Part shown: piece by piece, positions 1 through 10,816 of the stretch
Numbering within the stretch: the first letter of the stretch is position 1
Layout of the letters: each line of letters starts with the position of its first letter
Source of the DNA: Peronospora farinosa
Lineage: Eukaryota > Oomycota > Peronosporomycetes > Peronosporales > Peronosporaceae
DNA: 64,000 nucleotides
Reading direction: 5' to 3'
Assembly (NCBI GenBank): GCA_947646735.1
Contig: CANTFK010000661.1
Span: forward strand, 310,001 to 374,000
Made by a program: the position numbers and the translations under genes
Notes under the pieces: generated by a model
The model's input: only the letters and a program-made list of their open reading frames with translations
Databases searched by the model: none
Told to the model about the DNA's origin: nothing

Positions 1-184
1 TCGCATTTTTTAGTGTATACAGAATAGTACTACTATTCTTTCAAGTACTATTTCCAGATTGCTTCTAATTATAAGTTTATGGTACTGTAAAAAGCTGAGA
101 ATTCTCTATTTTAAATTTACATGTTCTCTCTTGGGTCAACATTCATTGAACCTAATTTTTGCCGTTATAATCGAGCATCACGTG

Positions 185-2521
185 ATGATACAGCATAGAC
201 TCGCCACCAAGCTTCTATCACGCGCCGTAGCAGCCAGAAAAGAGCAGATCACTCGCACCCCTGTGTCTCTTGATCGATCTCTGTGCTGCAACGTTGCTGC
301 ATCCTTAAGACAAACGCAGAACGGTCAAGCTTTGCGAACTCTAACCGTCGACGCAAGCTCTAGCGACTCTGCGCCCAATAGATTCGCAATTTATGCTGTG
401 ACGGCAGCTCTTGCTGGAGCAGTGAGTCTAACTGTAGATGAAACGCACTCGGAGATGACGCCGGACAAGAAAGAGGAAAAGGTTATGCATTTTTTCAGGA
501 AGATTACGTGCTGTGTTGGTAGAGAGATTAAATAGTGTGTGTTGCTCCGTTTGTAGCATTTTAAGTATGCCGAAGCGGTGGATATAATCCGACAGCAAGT
601 ATCGGAGTTTCGCACGGCGCTGAAGAGCTCCGAGACGCGAATCCCAAAGGCTTTTCCGATCAAAAAGATTGGAATGTCAAGGATTTATGCGCCTAATGGC
701 GTGGCCACGATCCGGATTGAGTTTGCGTGTCCGTCATTCGTTGACCAAGAGGCGATCCTTGGTCGTTTTCTTCTTCAATTACAAAAGACATTTGTGCCTG
801 ACTCTCGTCAGACTATCGAGGTACTGCCGGTTCCACTGGATAGCTCCAGTCTCGTGGAGTCGAATGATCAACCTGCTGTAACGTACTTGTACGCGAACGG
901 GTCCGGATCTTTCCATTTCTTGCGCGATACGTCTTCGGTTCAAGCACCCTCGAAGTTCGTTTTTTACAAAGATGAGTTTCTGACGCAAAGAGAGATTGAC
1001 GCAGTCGTTAGTGCGTACAAGGAGATCTATTCACCTGCGAATGTAGCCGCCTTCTTTCGTCACAATCTTGAGCAGCGTCGTAAGAACGCGCTCGTTGGAC
1101 GCGGTAGAAATCCGACCACTTCTACTGCAACTGACAGCAAGGTTGGTTTTTGTTATGTTTGTGCGGCGAGGTATATATCATGATAAGAATTTTACGTATA
1201 TATCGTGGCTGCAGGAAGAGGCAATCCAGGAGCTACAAAGCCTTGGAATTGATGTTTTTGAGCCAACTCCAAACGAAAACAGCTTGACCTGGGATAGTTT
1301 GGTACGTCTTTGCTAGTTATTAATGTAATGCAGTACTTTTACTGGGGTAAGAGAAGCTTACAATGTGCTGCAACTTGTTTGTTGCGCAACATGTAGGCTG
1401 GATATGAAAACGTGAAATTGGAAATCGAAGACACTGTCGTGCTGGCGCTACAGAATCCAGAGCTCTACGAGCGCATTGCGCAGAAAACGCGTTGCCGCTA
1501 CGAAAGCAATCGTCCTCGTGCTGTGCTGTTTGAAGGTCCTCCGGGTACCGGCAAAACATTAAGTGCGCGAATCATTGCACAACAGGCAGGGATTCCCATG
1601 ATTCACATTCCGATCGAGAGCGTAGTATCCAAGTGGTATGGTGATAGCGAGAAGAAAATGTCGGCAATCTTTGACGCATGCGAGAAATTGAATGGTGCAA
1701 TTATTTTCATTGACGAGGTGTGTTTCGCAAATGTTTGTCGCTGTGGACGAATGGTTCGGTACTGATGGGGCATGTTTCTATATATGTCGTAGATCGATGC
1801 CCTCGCTGGAGATCGATCCGGTGGTACAATGCACGAGGCTTCGCGACGAATTCTGTCGGTTCTACTGCAAAAGGTGGAAGGTTTTGCCTCTGCCAAGAAG
1901 ACCACCGTCGTGTGCGCCACAAACCGGTACGTCTCTTGATTTGTACGAGTCACCGTCTGAGGTTGCGTAATTGTGATGTATGTTGTTGGTGTTTGTAGAA
2001 AGCAAGATTTGGATGCTGCATTGGTCAGCCGTTTCGATCTTTCAATTCGCTACAACCTTCCAGACGAGAAGACCCGCCGCGCAGTGTTTGCTCGGTAAGC
2101 TTATACGTCCACAAAGACACAATGACACGTACAGGAGGCTTGGGTGGTAAAACGTGCGACTGACGTATGCATCATTATTTCTTTCGACATGTACTTTAGA
2201 TATGCTAAACAGCTATCAGACGAAGAACTTACGGAGTTGGCTGCCGTTTCACCGCAACTTTCGTGCCGCGATATCAAAGAGGTAGGTTTTCACCTCTGAG
2301 GGGTTTCTATTGCAGCGTAACAACCTACTCTTTCTTTGGAGTATTCCTAGTTGACGATATGCGTGTAGATTTGTGAATATGCAGAGAGAAAATGGGCCTC
2401 GAAGGTGCTGAAGAAGAAAGAGACGATGGAATTGCCTACTTTGCAAACCTACATGGAAGCTGTAAAAGCACACACGAATGGGCTATCCAACCACTTTCAA
2501 CCTAATGTGTACGAGGCATAA
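185..2521 (+). CDS. AAA ATPase, probably mitochondrial and membrane-anchored (8 exons)
   Basis: Spliced protein of 584 aa from exons 185-481, 557-1141, 1215-1301, 1397-1717, 1793-1926, 1999-2094, 2200-2281 and 2369-2521; the exon lengths sum to an open frame. The start at 185 opens an Arg-rich stretch without acidic residues (MIQHRLATKLLSRAVAARK), typical of a mitochondrial presequence. A hydrophobic segment (FAIYAVTAALAGAVSL) follows near residues 60-78. After about 250 aa of unrecognised sequence comes one AAA module with Walker A GPPGTGKT, the pore-loop region VSKWYGDSE, Walker B IIFIDEIDA (split by an intron), sensor 1 VVCATNR, and a basic C-terminal lid. One AAA domain behind a presequence and a possible membrane span suggests a mitochondrial protein remodeller. 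The exact subfamily is not clear to me; it is not obviously Bcs1, Yme1 or Msp1. The AAA assignment is certain; the location is inferred. Confidence 0.85.
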
Positions 2522-2781
2522 TTCGGGGAAATCATGCTTGTTGAAATTGAATCTTGTGATGCTCAATCGAGTAATGTTGCATGTTCTGTTGGTGTTGTCT
2601 ACCGTTTTCCGTCGCATGTCGAGCTGGTTCTCATTCTTAGAAGCTCTTGATACTGATAGTTGAGCCCATTACCTAGCTTTTCAACGAGTGATTCACTGTG
2701 TTCTACATAGCAAGAAACAGGTAAGAAATCTCGAGATAAGTCCGTTCGTATAAAACTTACGCATTACATCCTGAGCAATTT

Positions 2782-5700
2782 TCATAAACTTGAGAGCATC
2801 TTCGGTATCGTTTCCGCGGTGGCAAAGCACACCCTAAAAATGTGTTCGACTCGCAGATTTAACAAGAGGCTTCGAGTTGGAAGCGATGAATAATATGTAC
2901 TCACGATATTCCACGCTTTCGCGACGAACCACTCCATGTCAAGTTCAGGCATCGCCACGTCCATATTGTAAATAAACTGAAGCAGTTGCTCAAAGCACTC
3001 GTATGCCTTTGTCTTTGACTCTGCCAGCGTAACAAGCCGTCGAAGCAGATAGCACAGTTTGCTCGGGTCGATTGAGCCCGCTTGGACCAGCATTTGGAGT
3101 CTTCACATTAGCAGATACGTTAGCGGGGTGGCAAAGTACACTTGTGTTAACACTGAAGTAGCTTTCACCCGTAATTAAAAATGTCTCGACCCAGGGACAG
3201 GTAGCTATCTCGAACCTGGTCAAAACATAAAGAGTATGATGGTTGTACCAACCCGATAAATGATAAAAGTATTGTGGTTATATCAGCCAGTAGCTCTTAC
3301 CTCAAACGCCTCGTTGAACTTTGCCGCGTATAAAACTAGCTCTACATTGCAACGGATGCGTGAGTAAGTTTGCGTTATTTTGCGATCAGTTGGGACGGCG
3401 CACCTCCAATCTCCATGAGCTCCGGAGTACTGTGCTGGGTGGTCATGCAGAGATCAAAAATCGCTTTTGTGTTTGCGTCGAGCAACCGCAATTTCACCGC
3501 AATTACCGCCCTCCCCTATCAGCAACAAATTAATGTGAGCGCTAATCTCATACCAGGTACAAGCAACGAGGTCTCCATACCAAGTAGCGCATGACGTCGT
3601 CCGCGATAGATGTATCTGCAACATCGATACTTCCGAGTCGATCGATCACTTTAAGAAGATCCAAGAGCTGGCTCTTGTCCAATGTCTCGAATTTCTTCAT
3701 GTCAGAACTGACTGCAGCCAGTAAACATTGCTGACATCGCTGCTTAAGTGGAGATTTTTCGCAATAGAGCTCGTCGCTCCGTTCTGCGATATTGGCTGCT
3801 ACGATAAAATATCTGGAGTCTTCGGTACTTTTGGCGATGTCAAAACTTGGCGAGATCGAGTCAATATCAGAATAAGCAAACGGAAAAGAATTCACGCGGA
3901 GACTGCCCTACCTCATTCGGAAGAACCACTCAAAGACGGAAGAAGGCCCTACATTTCCTTTTTCATCGACGGAGTTCGGTCTTGATGCTTGCATTAGCGC
4001 ACCGGCGTATGACAGAAATTTCTCGCCATATGAGCTTTCAGAAGTGTCGCTGGACTCATGTTGCTCAGTAAACTTGCTGTATGCAAGTTGCGCTGCATTT
4101 TGCAGGACAACTGCTACCGAGATCTTTGCCGGGTAGCCATTGTCTTGCAGCAGAATATGACAAAGCTCGTCCAGAATGTGCATTACAAAATCTTGCCTCG
4201 ATGAGTCAAAATTACTAGCCAGCTTTCCCATTGCTAGCAAGTCCTCAATCTCGAAATCGTCTCTGGTCTTTAGCTGGTGTATAAAATGCACCAGCTCTTC
4301 TTCTGTGGCCTCTGGTTTTGCTTCAAGTGTTACTTGGAATACAGTAAACAACGACTGCTTCGAAGGCTCTGTAGCAAAAGCCTTCTCCGCCCACTTGAGT
4401 GCTTCAGAGTTGCGGCCCAATTGGAGGCATGAGCGCGATGTGATCCTGGCAAAAGGGGGCTAAGTTACAATTACTTGCGACACAAACAAATGAACTAGCA
4501 AATGGAACGGTCGTCACCTCAAGTACGTCGCTTTGTCCTGTGCTGTTGAAGCCGCTGCGAGACCAGCATCTGCCCATTTCAAGCAATCCTGCAGTATGTC
4601 CAATCAGTTTCTTTAATGTCGTAATCACCATACCCCAACGCTGTGATGTCAACTAGATCATAATGATACCTCATGCTGGCTGGAATTCAGTGCATGCTGA
4701 AGAGCATCAAATATGGTCTGTCGAACCCGCAGGATGTGTCTGGTATCAACAGCCACTCCATCCCTGCATCATACATTGTAAATAAGGCACCGATGGCTCA
4801 ATAAACAATCAGGAGATTCATACCGTTCCTTTTCCAGCAGCACACACCCAATGCGCTTAAGCTCGCTCATTGCTTGGTATCGTTTACTCTCATCAAAAGC
4901 AAGGCTGCATGCAATATCCAGATTGATGACGAATTCGGCATCTCCGTAGTTGTCGATTAGCACCCGATAAATGTCCAATCCTTTGTCTGAGAAGGACAGC
5001 CCTTGAGCATAAATACGGGCTCCTAAAATGGAGTCATCGAGACTATCCTGTTCAAACAGAAGCAAAAGCAATCGGCGTGCTTTATCAAACTGCTTGTTGT
5101 CGACGTAGAGCTTGGTCATAAGCAGCAATATTTTGGGCTCTCGGCTAGATGGAATGAGCAGGTAGCATGCTTCTGCTCGCTCAATGTCTCCGGTCGCGCA
5201 AAGAGACTGCAGCAAATTCACCAGTATATGTTTTTTGAACGCGACAATTAGCTCCGGAAAACTTTCATCTCCATCATTCTCGAGTGAGTCACAAACACGA
5301 AGCGCTTCTTCCACGAATGAAATCTGCAACTTGTGATGGGCTTCTTTACTGTATCCATCGCTCACGCTCGTCATGAGATCAAGTAAGCTATTTGCGTACG
5401 AGATTTTGTATGGGACGAACATCTTCAGCTCGTGAAGTAGAGACACGATTTCTCGAAATTCTTCCGACGAATTGGTAGAGCGCTCTGCAAGCAACTGCAG
5501 CACTCGTACATGGTCCACGCAAAAGTCCCACAAATCATCCACAGTATCCTCTAACTCCAAACCTTGCTTGAATTTCGTAAGATGGGAGAGACCAATGCGA
5601 GACCAAAGCTGCATCGAAGAACGAAATGACTCATTCGCCAGCGCCAGATACTCTTCGCACTTCCCACAGTCAGCTGAAGCGCTCTCCAACATTAACATCC

Positions 5701-6160
5701 CAACTCGACCATGCGAGCGTAACACGTCGACACATTCCTCCATATACTGCATACTTTTTCGGTCGCCATCTTTGCAGCAAATGAGCGACAATCCCATGAT
5801 CTTTGCAGCTACAAACCGCGTGATTGCCAATAAATATCGTGGAAAGCTCGTCAATTCTCCGGCTTCTCGCTTCTTGTTCTTCTCCACCTGCGCCAAAACT
5901 CGCAGAGCAGATCGAGGCGCGTTGTATAGCTCCACTCCTGCTTGCATCAGCTGTGACTCTGATATCTCCAGTACACGTTGTGAGCTGAAAGATGCGACGA
6001 CACGTTGAAGCTCTTCCATTATTTGGTTTAAGGCCTCGACATCTGCCAACGAAACTCGGGGAAAGTCATCTGAAGATGTGATGGCTACTCCTGTACCAGA
6101 GAGAAGCTGTGTCGCCTTCTCCACTCCTTTCAGAATAATTGCCACGCCTTCTTCCTGCAT
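2782..6160 (-). CDS. SPO22: SPO22/ZIP4/TEX11-like meiotic TPR protein
   Basis: Multi-exon minus-strand gene. The large first exon ends near 4822 and further exons lie at about 4400-3910, 3890-3560 and 3090-2782. The protein is made of degenerate helical TPR-like repeats. Near the C-terminus it has EWFVAKAWNI (about 2910-2940), which resembles the E-W-F-x-x-K/E-A-W-N signature of the SPO22/ZIP4/TEX11 family. That family acts in meiotic crossover formation and synapsis in yeast, plants and animals. The first ATG in the long frame is at 6160. The frame stays open upstream to a TTTTAG acceptor-like site near 6250, so a further 5' exon is possible, but it would run into the divergent gene at 6310. 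Internal exon limits between 4400 and 3100 are only approximate. Family assignment rests on this motif and the overall repeat pattern. Confidence 0.65.
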
Positions 6161-6309
6161 ATTCGCTCGGTCACGTGCTCTCGACGCGGTGAATTCCGCA
6201 TTGAAGCTGCCAATCACTCTTACTTCAACTTCCTCTTGAAACTCTGTTAATGACTAAAACTGAAAAAAGTATTATCATGGTTCACATTTTTGTAAGTACA
6301 CCACAAAGT

Positions 6310-7660
6310 ATGCAAGTATTCGTCGGCACAGTGGCCGCTGTGGTGCTGAGCAGTGCTCTATGTGCAGGTGCCCCTAGGGTCGCGATCCAAGTCATTTCTC
6401 GTCCGCGGCAGGAAGAAGTGGATGCACCGATTCTGGGCCCCATTCCATCCCGTGATCCACTTCCGGCATTCCAAGGCTAGTTGTGAAGATGGATACAGCT
6501 TTATTATATATCTGCAACATATTGTGACGGTGTGGTCCTGTTGCATGTCTTTTAGGTCCATTTATTGATGATATGAAGTCGATGCCGTGTGTCCAAGAGG
6601 AGAGGGAAATTCAGCCGGGCACAGCGTGAGTATTTTACGCTCTTTTTATGCTGGACCGAACAAATTTAATGCTATGACAGCTATTTCCTAGATTTGTGCG
6701 TTCTGGAAAACGTCACACTCACAGCCAAAACGGAAGAGGATGTAGAAGAGATCGAGGATGTGGAGCTGGATGTGAGTGGTAGTCTATCCGAGCGTCCCGA
6801 TGCGACGAAGGACGAAGATGATATCACTGCAACGATGAAAAAAGATCCAGCAACCAAAGAGAAAGAGGAGCCGGAAATTCCTCTTGTCCTGGGGTAAGTT
6901 ACGATTAACTCATCCGTATGCTGGATTGCGGATTGTGCTGACAAGGTTTGTGTACTTGTAGTATTTTTCGCGGCTGGCACATCGATCCTATCACGCTTGC
7001 TTACAAGTACATGATTTACGACGACGGTGACAAATGCATGGACAATGACCACTATTCCATACACGTAGAACTGATTCCTTCCAGTAACCCGGACTCAGAC
7101 ACGAAACTATTTGGGCTGAAGAAATCAGGCATGTGCATGTTCACAGCGTCCCTGCTTACCTATGTTCCAAAGGAAGACCGTGTTGCAGGACGAGGGATTC
7201 ATACACCTGGTGTGATTGACATAAGTGATGCAGAGGCGTCGTTGCCAGAGGTCTGCGGCAAGATGAAATGTCGCTACGAGGATATCTCCAACCGAGTGCG
7301 CGATTTGTCGAATCAGGTAATACAAAAATTTGCTGTAGCAGTTCGACAAATCGTTATATTTAGCTAATTTGGTTCTGCATGTAGATCCACGGTGTTCGAA
7401 CCTCGATATTGGCGAGGTCAATAGAAGAAAGCACACTCTTTACTAACATGACTCTAGAGGCATCAAGGAACACACTAGAGTCTGCCAACCAAATTGTTGA
7501 GAAATCACTTGAGCTGTTCCACGAAATTGAGGATCTGCAGCGGTCATTGACGAACAATTTCGTCGGACGAGAAGAAGTGGCAAAGAAAGAGATTGCAGAA
7601 GAAAATGAGAAGGAGAAAAAGGAAAAACATGCTGCAGACGCAATCCTTGCTGCTGGGTAA
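6310..7660 (+). CDS. unrecognised secreted or ER-lumen protein with coiled coil
   Basis: Five exons (6310-6451, 6556-6625, 6681-6893, 6962-7316, 7385-7660) give a 351-aa open frame. I chose the ATG at 6310 because it begins a clean signal peptide (MQVFVGTVAAVVLSSALCAG). An acidic, Lys/Glu-rich low-complexity segment follows (about residues 75-140). Next is a compact region with several cysteines (GDKCMD, SGMCMF, EVCGKMKC), and then a C-terminal amphipathic coiled coil rich in E and K. There is no transmembrane helix after the signal peptide and no clear ER-retention signal. An alternative splice at GGGTAA (7656) to 7755 would replace the stop with a short tail. I do not recognise the family. 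It is divergent from the SPO22-like gene, with about 150 bp between the two starts. A secreted role, including effector-like, is possible but not shown. Confidence 0.6.
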
Positions 7661-7742
7661 TACAGGACCAAAACAGGGGCAGCAGAGAGCTGATCAGAAA
7701 ACACTTTATAGCTGAGGAATACACGAAAATTGCATCGTCCTG

Positions 7743-8034
7743 TCACTTTGATTGTAGTGTTGCTGAGTAACAGCCTTCTCTCTCGGCCAAAGACGCCACA
7801 GTCTTGTCAGTGGATGGTACTTTTATTAGAACCATGGCGTTGGGGTATTCCGTGGTCACTGCATCAATGAGAGGAACAATAAGTGCTGCATGTGACATTT
7901 TCGATTTGCGAAGATAGAATTGTTGCGAATTGATTTGACGCTCCAAGAGAGCTCACACTCTAGACTTTGTTGCAGCACTTAGCATCAAACTGTGATCTTT
8001 TCTAACTCCTCAGCTTCCGCAAAAGGTTGTGCAT
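7743..8034 (-). CDS. possible small protein gene (weak)
   Basis: A two-exon reading, 8034-8007 joined to 7951-7743, gives 78 aa. It begins MHNLLRKL and contains a well-formed stretch (ALIVPLIDAVTTEYPNAMV). The intron would be 55 nt with a poor donor (GTTAGA) and acceptor GTGTGAG. The tail lies against the 3' end of the preceding plus-strand gene. Nothing is recognised in it. The amino-acid composition is protein-like, which is the only reason to list it; it may be chance. Confidence 0.25.
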
Positions 8035-8225
8035 GTCGGTAGGATACATGTGTACTCTTCAAAGTTAGTATCAAGTCACGTCACACGAATCATATAATTA
8101 GTAGATAGCTGTGCTAGCCACTCACTACCCATTGCAAATACTGTAGTATCGTACACAGTGTCGTGACTGCAAATTTCAGAGCCCTCTGAGATCTACGTGC
8201 ACACACACTTGCTCTCCCTTGTTCC

Positions 8226-9614
8226 TTAGTTATTGCGCAGCCAGTTCGTTAGTGCGTACTCCTGTCGATCGTTGTTTGTCACGCGCTGTTGCTGACCTGA
8301 ATTTCTTGGCTCTGAGTTCAGCAGATTTTGCATGCTCGGAATCGTCTTTTTCCGAGGCATGGACCTCAAATCATCCTCCTTTGGAAGGAAAAAGTTGGTA
8401 AGCTTACCAGTTTCATCGTAGCCACGACGGCACACAGTAGCCTGTGATGTCGTCATTTGCACCGGAGTTTGACCTGACGGCATCAAACCAAACGCTCCGT
8501 ACTGGTTTGAGCTAAAGTTGCTGCGTCCAAACGTTTGCCTTGGGTTCGAAGGCGGACGGATCGGCACGTCCGAGTAAGCATTCGAGCAAAAGCCCGCCAA
8601 ATCTAAACGTGGGGTAAATCCTACGCCAGCGTCGTTGCTCTGCTGCTCGTAAAAAGGCATCAAATTTGGTGTCACCGACGACGAGTCAATTTTCCGCTTC
8701 TTTGTCTCCATAACCTGGGGCTGAACGCCCGTTTCAAACGCTGTTGGTGTCGAATACTCACGTTTGGTCTCAGACGTAGTAGATGCAGTGCGAACTTTTG
8801 TCTTGAACACCCTTGCATTGCCTGATGCCTGATGCTGTGTAGTTTGAGTCAGTGAATTGTTCAGCATCTCCTTTAGTCGCATTTTCTCCTTTACCACCTT
8901 TTGATACTGATCATGACGAAACTTGCACGCTTTCTTCAGTGCCATAATAAGTTCTCTTGGATTCTGTATCTCCTCTTCCATTGCGGATGCGTCACATGTC
9001 TCCAAATAGTTGATAATGCTCTGATTCACACTCACTCTACGAGCAGCTTCCGTTTGACGTGTAAGTTCTATCTGGTATCTCGCTATTTTATTCAGTAGAT
9101 CCGTTTTTGTAGCTTGCAAAGACCCAACACGATGAGCCAGTGTGTTTTTGTCCATTATTAATTGCTCGCTCTGATTCCGTAGACGTCGCAGTTCATCAAC
9201 AAGTCGCTCCTGCTGCTTGTTCTGCCACTGGATGCGCTCCATGAGCATGTTGACGCGTGAACTAAGCGAATTAATTTCACCCGAAGCCTGTAACGGAGGA
9301 AGATCTTGCGTCTCACTGCCATTAGATGCTTCATTAACGCTCGGCACATCAAAGTAAAGTGTGACGAGGTCGGCGTCATCCGTGCGGCGTCGACAGATGG
9401 GGCACTGTGATTTGACCTGGAGCGCTTGTAGGATACAGACATGGTGGAAGACGTGACCGCATGGTGAAGCTACCAAATCACGACGTAGCTCCTCCAGGCA
9501 GATGTGACACTCCTGGTTTAACGCCATGCAGCTCTTCCTAGCGACGTTTTCCGACTGAAACAACCCGGTGCCATACTGAATTGAAATAATGGGGTTTCTT
9601 TTCAATGGGTTCAT
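8226..9614 (-). CDS. TRAIP: TRAIP-like RING-H2 E3 ubiquitin ligase with coiled coil
   Basis: Single exon, 462 aa, from the ATG at 9614; the frame upstream of it opens only with GTG. The RING-H2 finger lies near residues 35-77: C-x2-C (CHICLEE), CGHVFHHVC and CPICRRR. It is followed at once by DLVTLYFDV, matching the conserved L-F/Y-F-D-L segment after the TRAIP RING. A long heptad-rich coiled coil spans about residues 110-260. The rest is Ser/Gln/Asn-rich and disordered, ending TNWLRNN. In animals and plants TRAIP ubiquitinates replisome components at converging forks and in mitosis. Here that role is inferred from domain order only. A second member of the type is at 29742-30659. Confidence 0.7.
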   Translation of the reverse strand: MNPLKRNPIISIQYGTGLFQSENVARKSCMALNQECHICLEELRRDLVASPCGHVFHHVCILQALQVKSQCPICRRRTDDADLVTLYFDVPSVNEASNGSETQDLPPLQASGEINSLSSRVNMLMERIQWQNKQQERLVDELRRLRNQSEQLIMDKNTLAHRVGSLQATKTDLLNKIARYQIELTRQTEAARRVSVNQSIINYLETCDASAMEEEIQNPRELIMALKKACKFRHDQYQKVVKEKMRLKEMLNNSLTQTTQHQASGNARVFKTKVRTASTTSETKREYSTPTAFETGVQPQVMETKKRKIDSSSVTPNLMPFYEQQSNDAGVGFTPRLDLAGFCSNAYSDVPIRPPSNPRQTFGRSNFSSNQYGAFGLMPSGQTPVQMTTSQATVCRRGYDETGKLTNFFLPKEDDLRSMPRKKTIPSMQNLLNSEPRNSGQQQRVTNNDRQEYALTNWLRNN

Positions 9615-9765
9615 GTGCGTCACACAAATACGTAATTACAGATGTGGTTGGTAAGAAGTTCGGGTTAAAAGCTTCCTGCCATCTTTTGGTTGGCTGACAA
9701 AGCGCCCTGGTGTAGAGAACTGTGCTAGTGTTTGTTAGTTAAGTTTAGAAGACCAACGCAACAAA

Positions 9766-10151
9766 ATGGTACGAAGGGTTTTGAGCGCTTTTCACGTTTA
9801 GGATGAAGCAATACAAAACAGAGAACTAACGTAATTACCGTACGTTGTGTCATGATCATACATAGCCGAAGCAGATCACCGACATCCGTGACTTTTTGCA
9901 GAAGGCGCGCCGAAAAGATGCGCGTTCGGTAAAGATTAAAAAGAGCGACAAGGTCGTCAAGTTTAAAATCCGCTGCTCCAAGTACCTGTACACGCTTTGT
10001 GTGACGGACACGGAGAAGGCTGACAAGCTCACGCAGTCCCTGCCTCCTGGTATGTCATTTGCAGCATGTGCAAGCTTGTTGTCTGCAAAGCTGTGACTGA
10101 TTTCTGGTTGTTGTTGCTGAATTAATAGGACTTCAGCGCAAGGATATTTAG
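9766..10151 (+). CDS. RPL38: 60S ribosomal protein L38 (eL38)
   Basis: Three exons: the ATG alone (9766-9768), 9866-10049 and 10129-10151, giving 69 aa, the normal length of eL38. The protein opens [20 protein letters not shown] and ends LPPGLQRKDI, both characteristic of L38. The first intron (GTACGA...CATAG) falls directly after the start codon, so the gene is easily missed by ORF finding. It is a component of the large cytosolic ribosomal subunit. Upstream is the divergent TRAIP-like gene, with about 150 bp between starts. Downstream it converges with the small gene at 10181-10601, leaving about 30 bp between the two stops. Confidence 0.95.
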
Positions 10152-10180
10152 GATGTGACAACATGCAAGTGTGACGCGCA

Positions 10181-10601
10181 TTAAAGCTCGGTCTTCTTAA
10201 GCTTTTTCGGCGTTGGGGGCAGGTGGTAGGCACGATGTAGGGGAAGACCAGCAGGGGATTGGCCTGCAGAGTACGACAGGAGTGTCTTTCGTAACCGCTC
10301 TTTCCTTCTACTCCACTCGTTGGATGGACGGACGGATGCAGAGGGAATAAAGCCGAGAGAGTCACAAATATCACCACCTTCCTTTCTAGGTCTATCGCTC
10401 TTTTTTGTCATACGGAATGGTTTGATCTTGTTCCTGTGCTTCGCCTGCGTCTTGATAGCGATCGTCCTTAGGTTGTTTGTTGCAAGTTTGAACTGCAGAA
10501 GCGTGTGAAAAGCGTTGTGGCGTCAGTGTCGGTGATTGAGTCCAGCTGATCGTAAATCGCAGTCTTCTACGTGTGTCTTGTCAATATAAACATACTGGCA
10601 T
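10181..10601 (-). CDS. small basic protein, unrecognised (2 exons)
   Basis: A 105-aa protein read from ATG CCA at 10601-10596, a 103-nt intron with a good donor (GTATGT) and acceptor (TTCTGCAG), then exon 10492-10181. It is strongly basic: FKLATNNLRTIAIKT near the start, then K/R clusters, ending PPTPKKLKKTEL. As in RPL38 next door, the intron comes within the first codons. The composition suggests a nucleolar, ribosomal or RNA-binding protein, but no family is recognised. The stop lies 30 bp from the stop of RPL38 on the other strand. Without the intron only an internal start at 10411 would be available (76 aa). Confidence 0.45.
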
Positions 10602-10816
10602 ACTACCAAACTCCTATGAAGTCGACTAGTAAGTATCACTGAACAACTGGTAGGACAGAAAGTATGTTGCCTTCAATTAACGTGCTCGATGCTTTCGACG
10701 CTAAGCAACAAACAAAGCTGGACGAGCTGCCAGCTACTGTGCATTTGCAACTGAGCGAAGAATCACTTGATACTCGTCACCTGCCACAGCACAGACCTCC
10801 AGACTTCTTCAAGTGG

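Noticed and set aside
9856..10377. 173-codon minus ORF over RPL38
   Set aside because: It is antisense to L38 and its frame has no protein-like pattern; the shorter frame in 10181-10492 is the better candidate.
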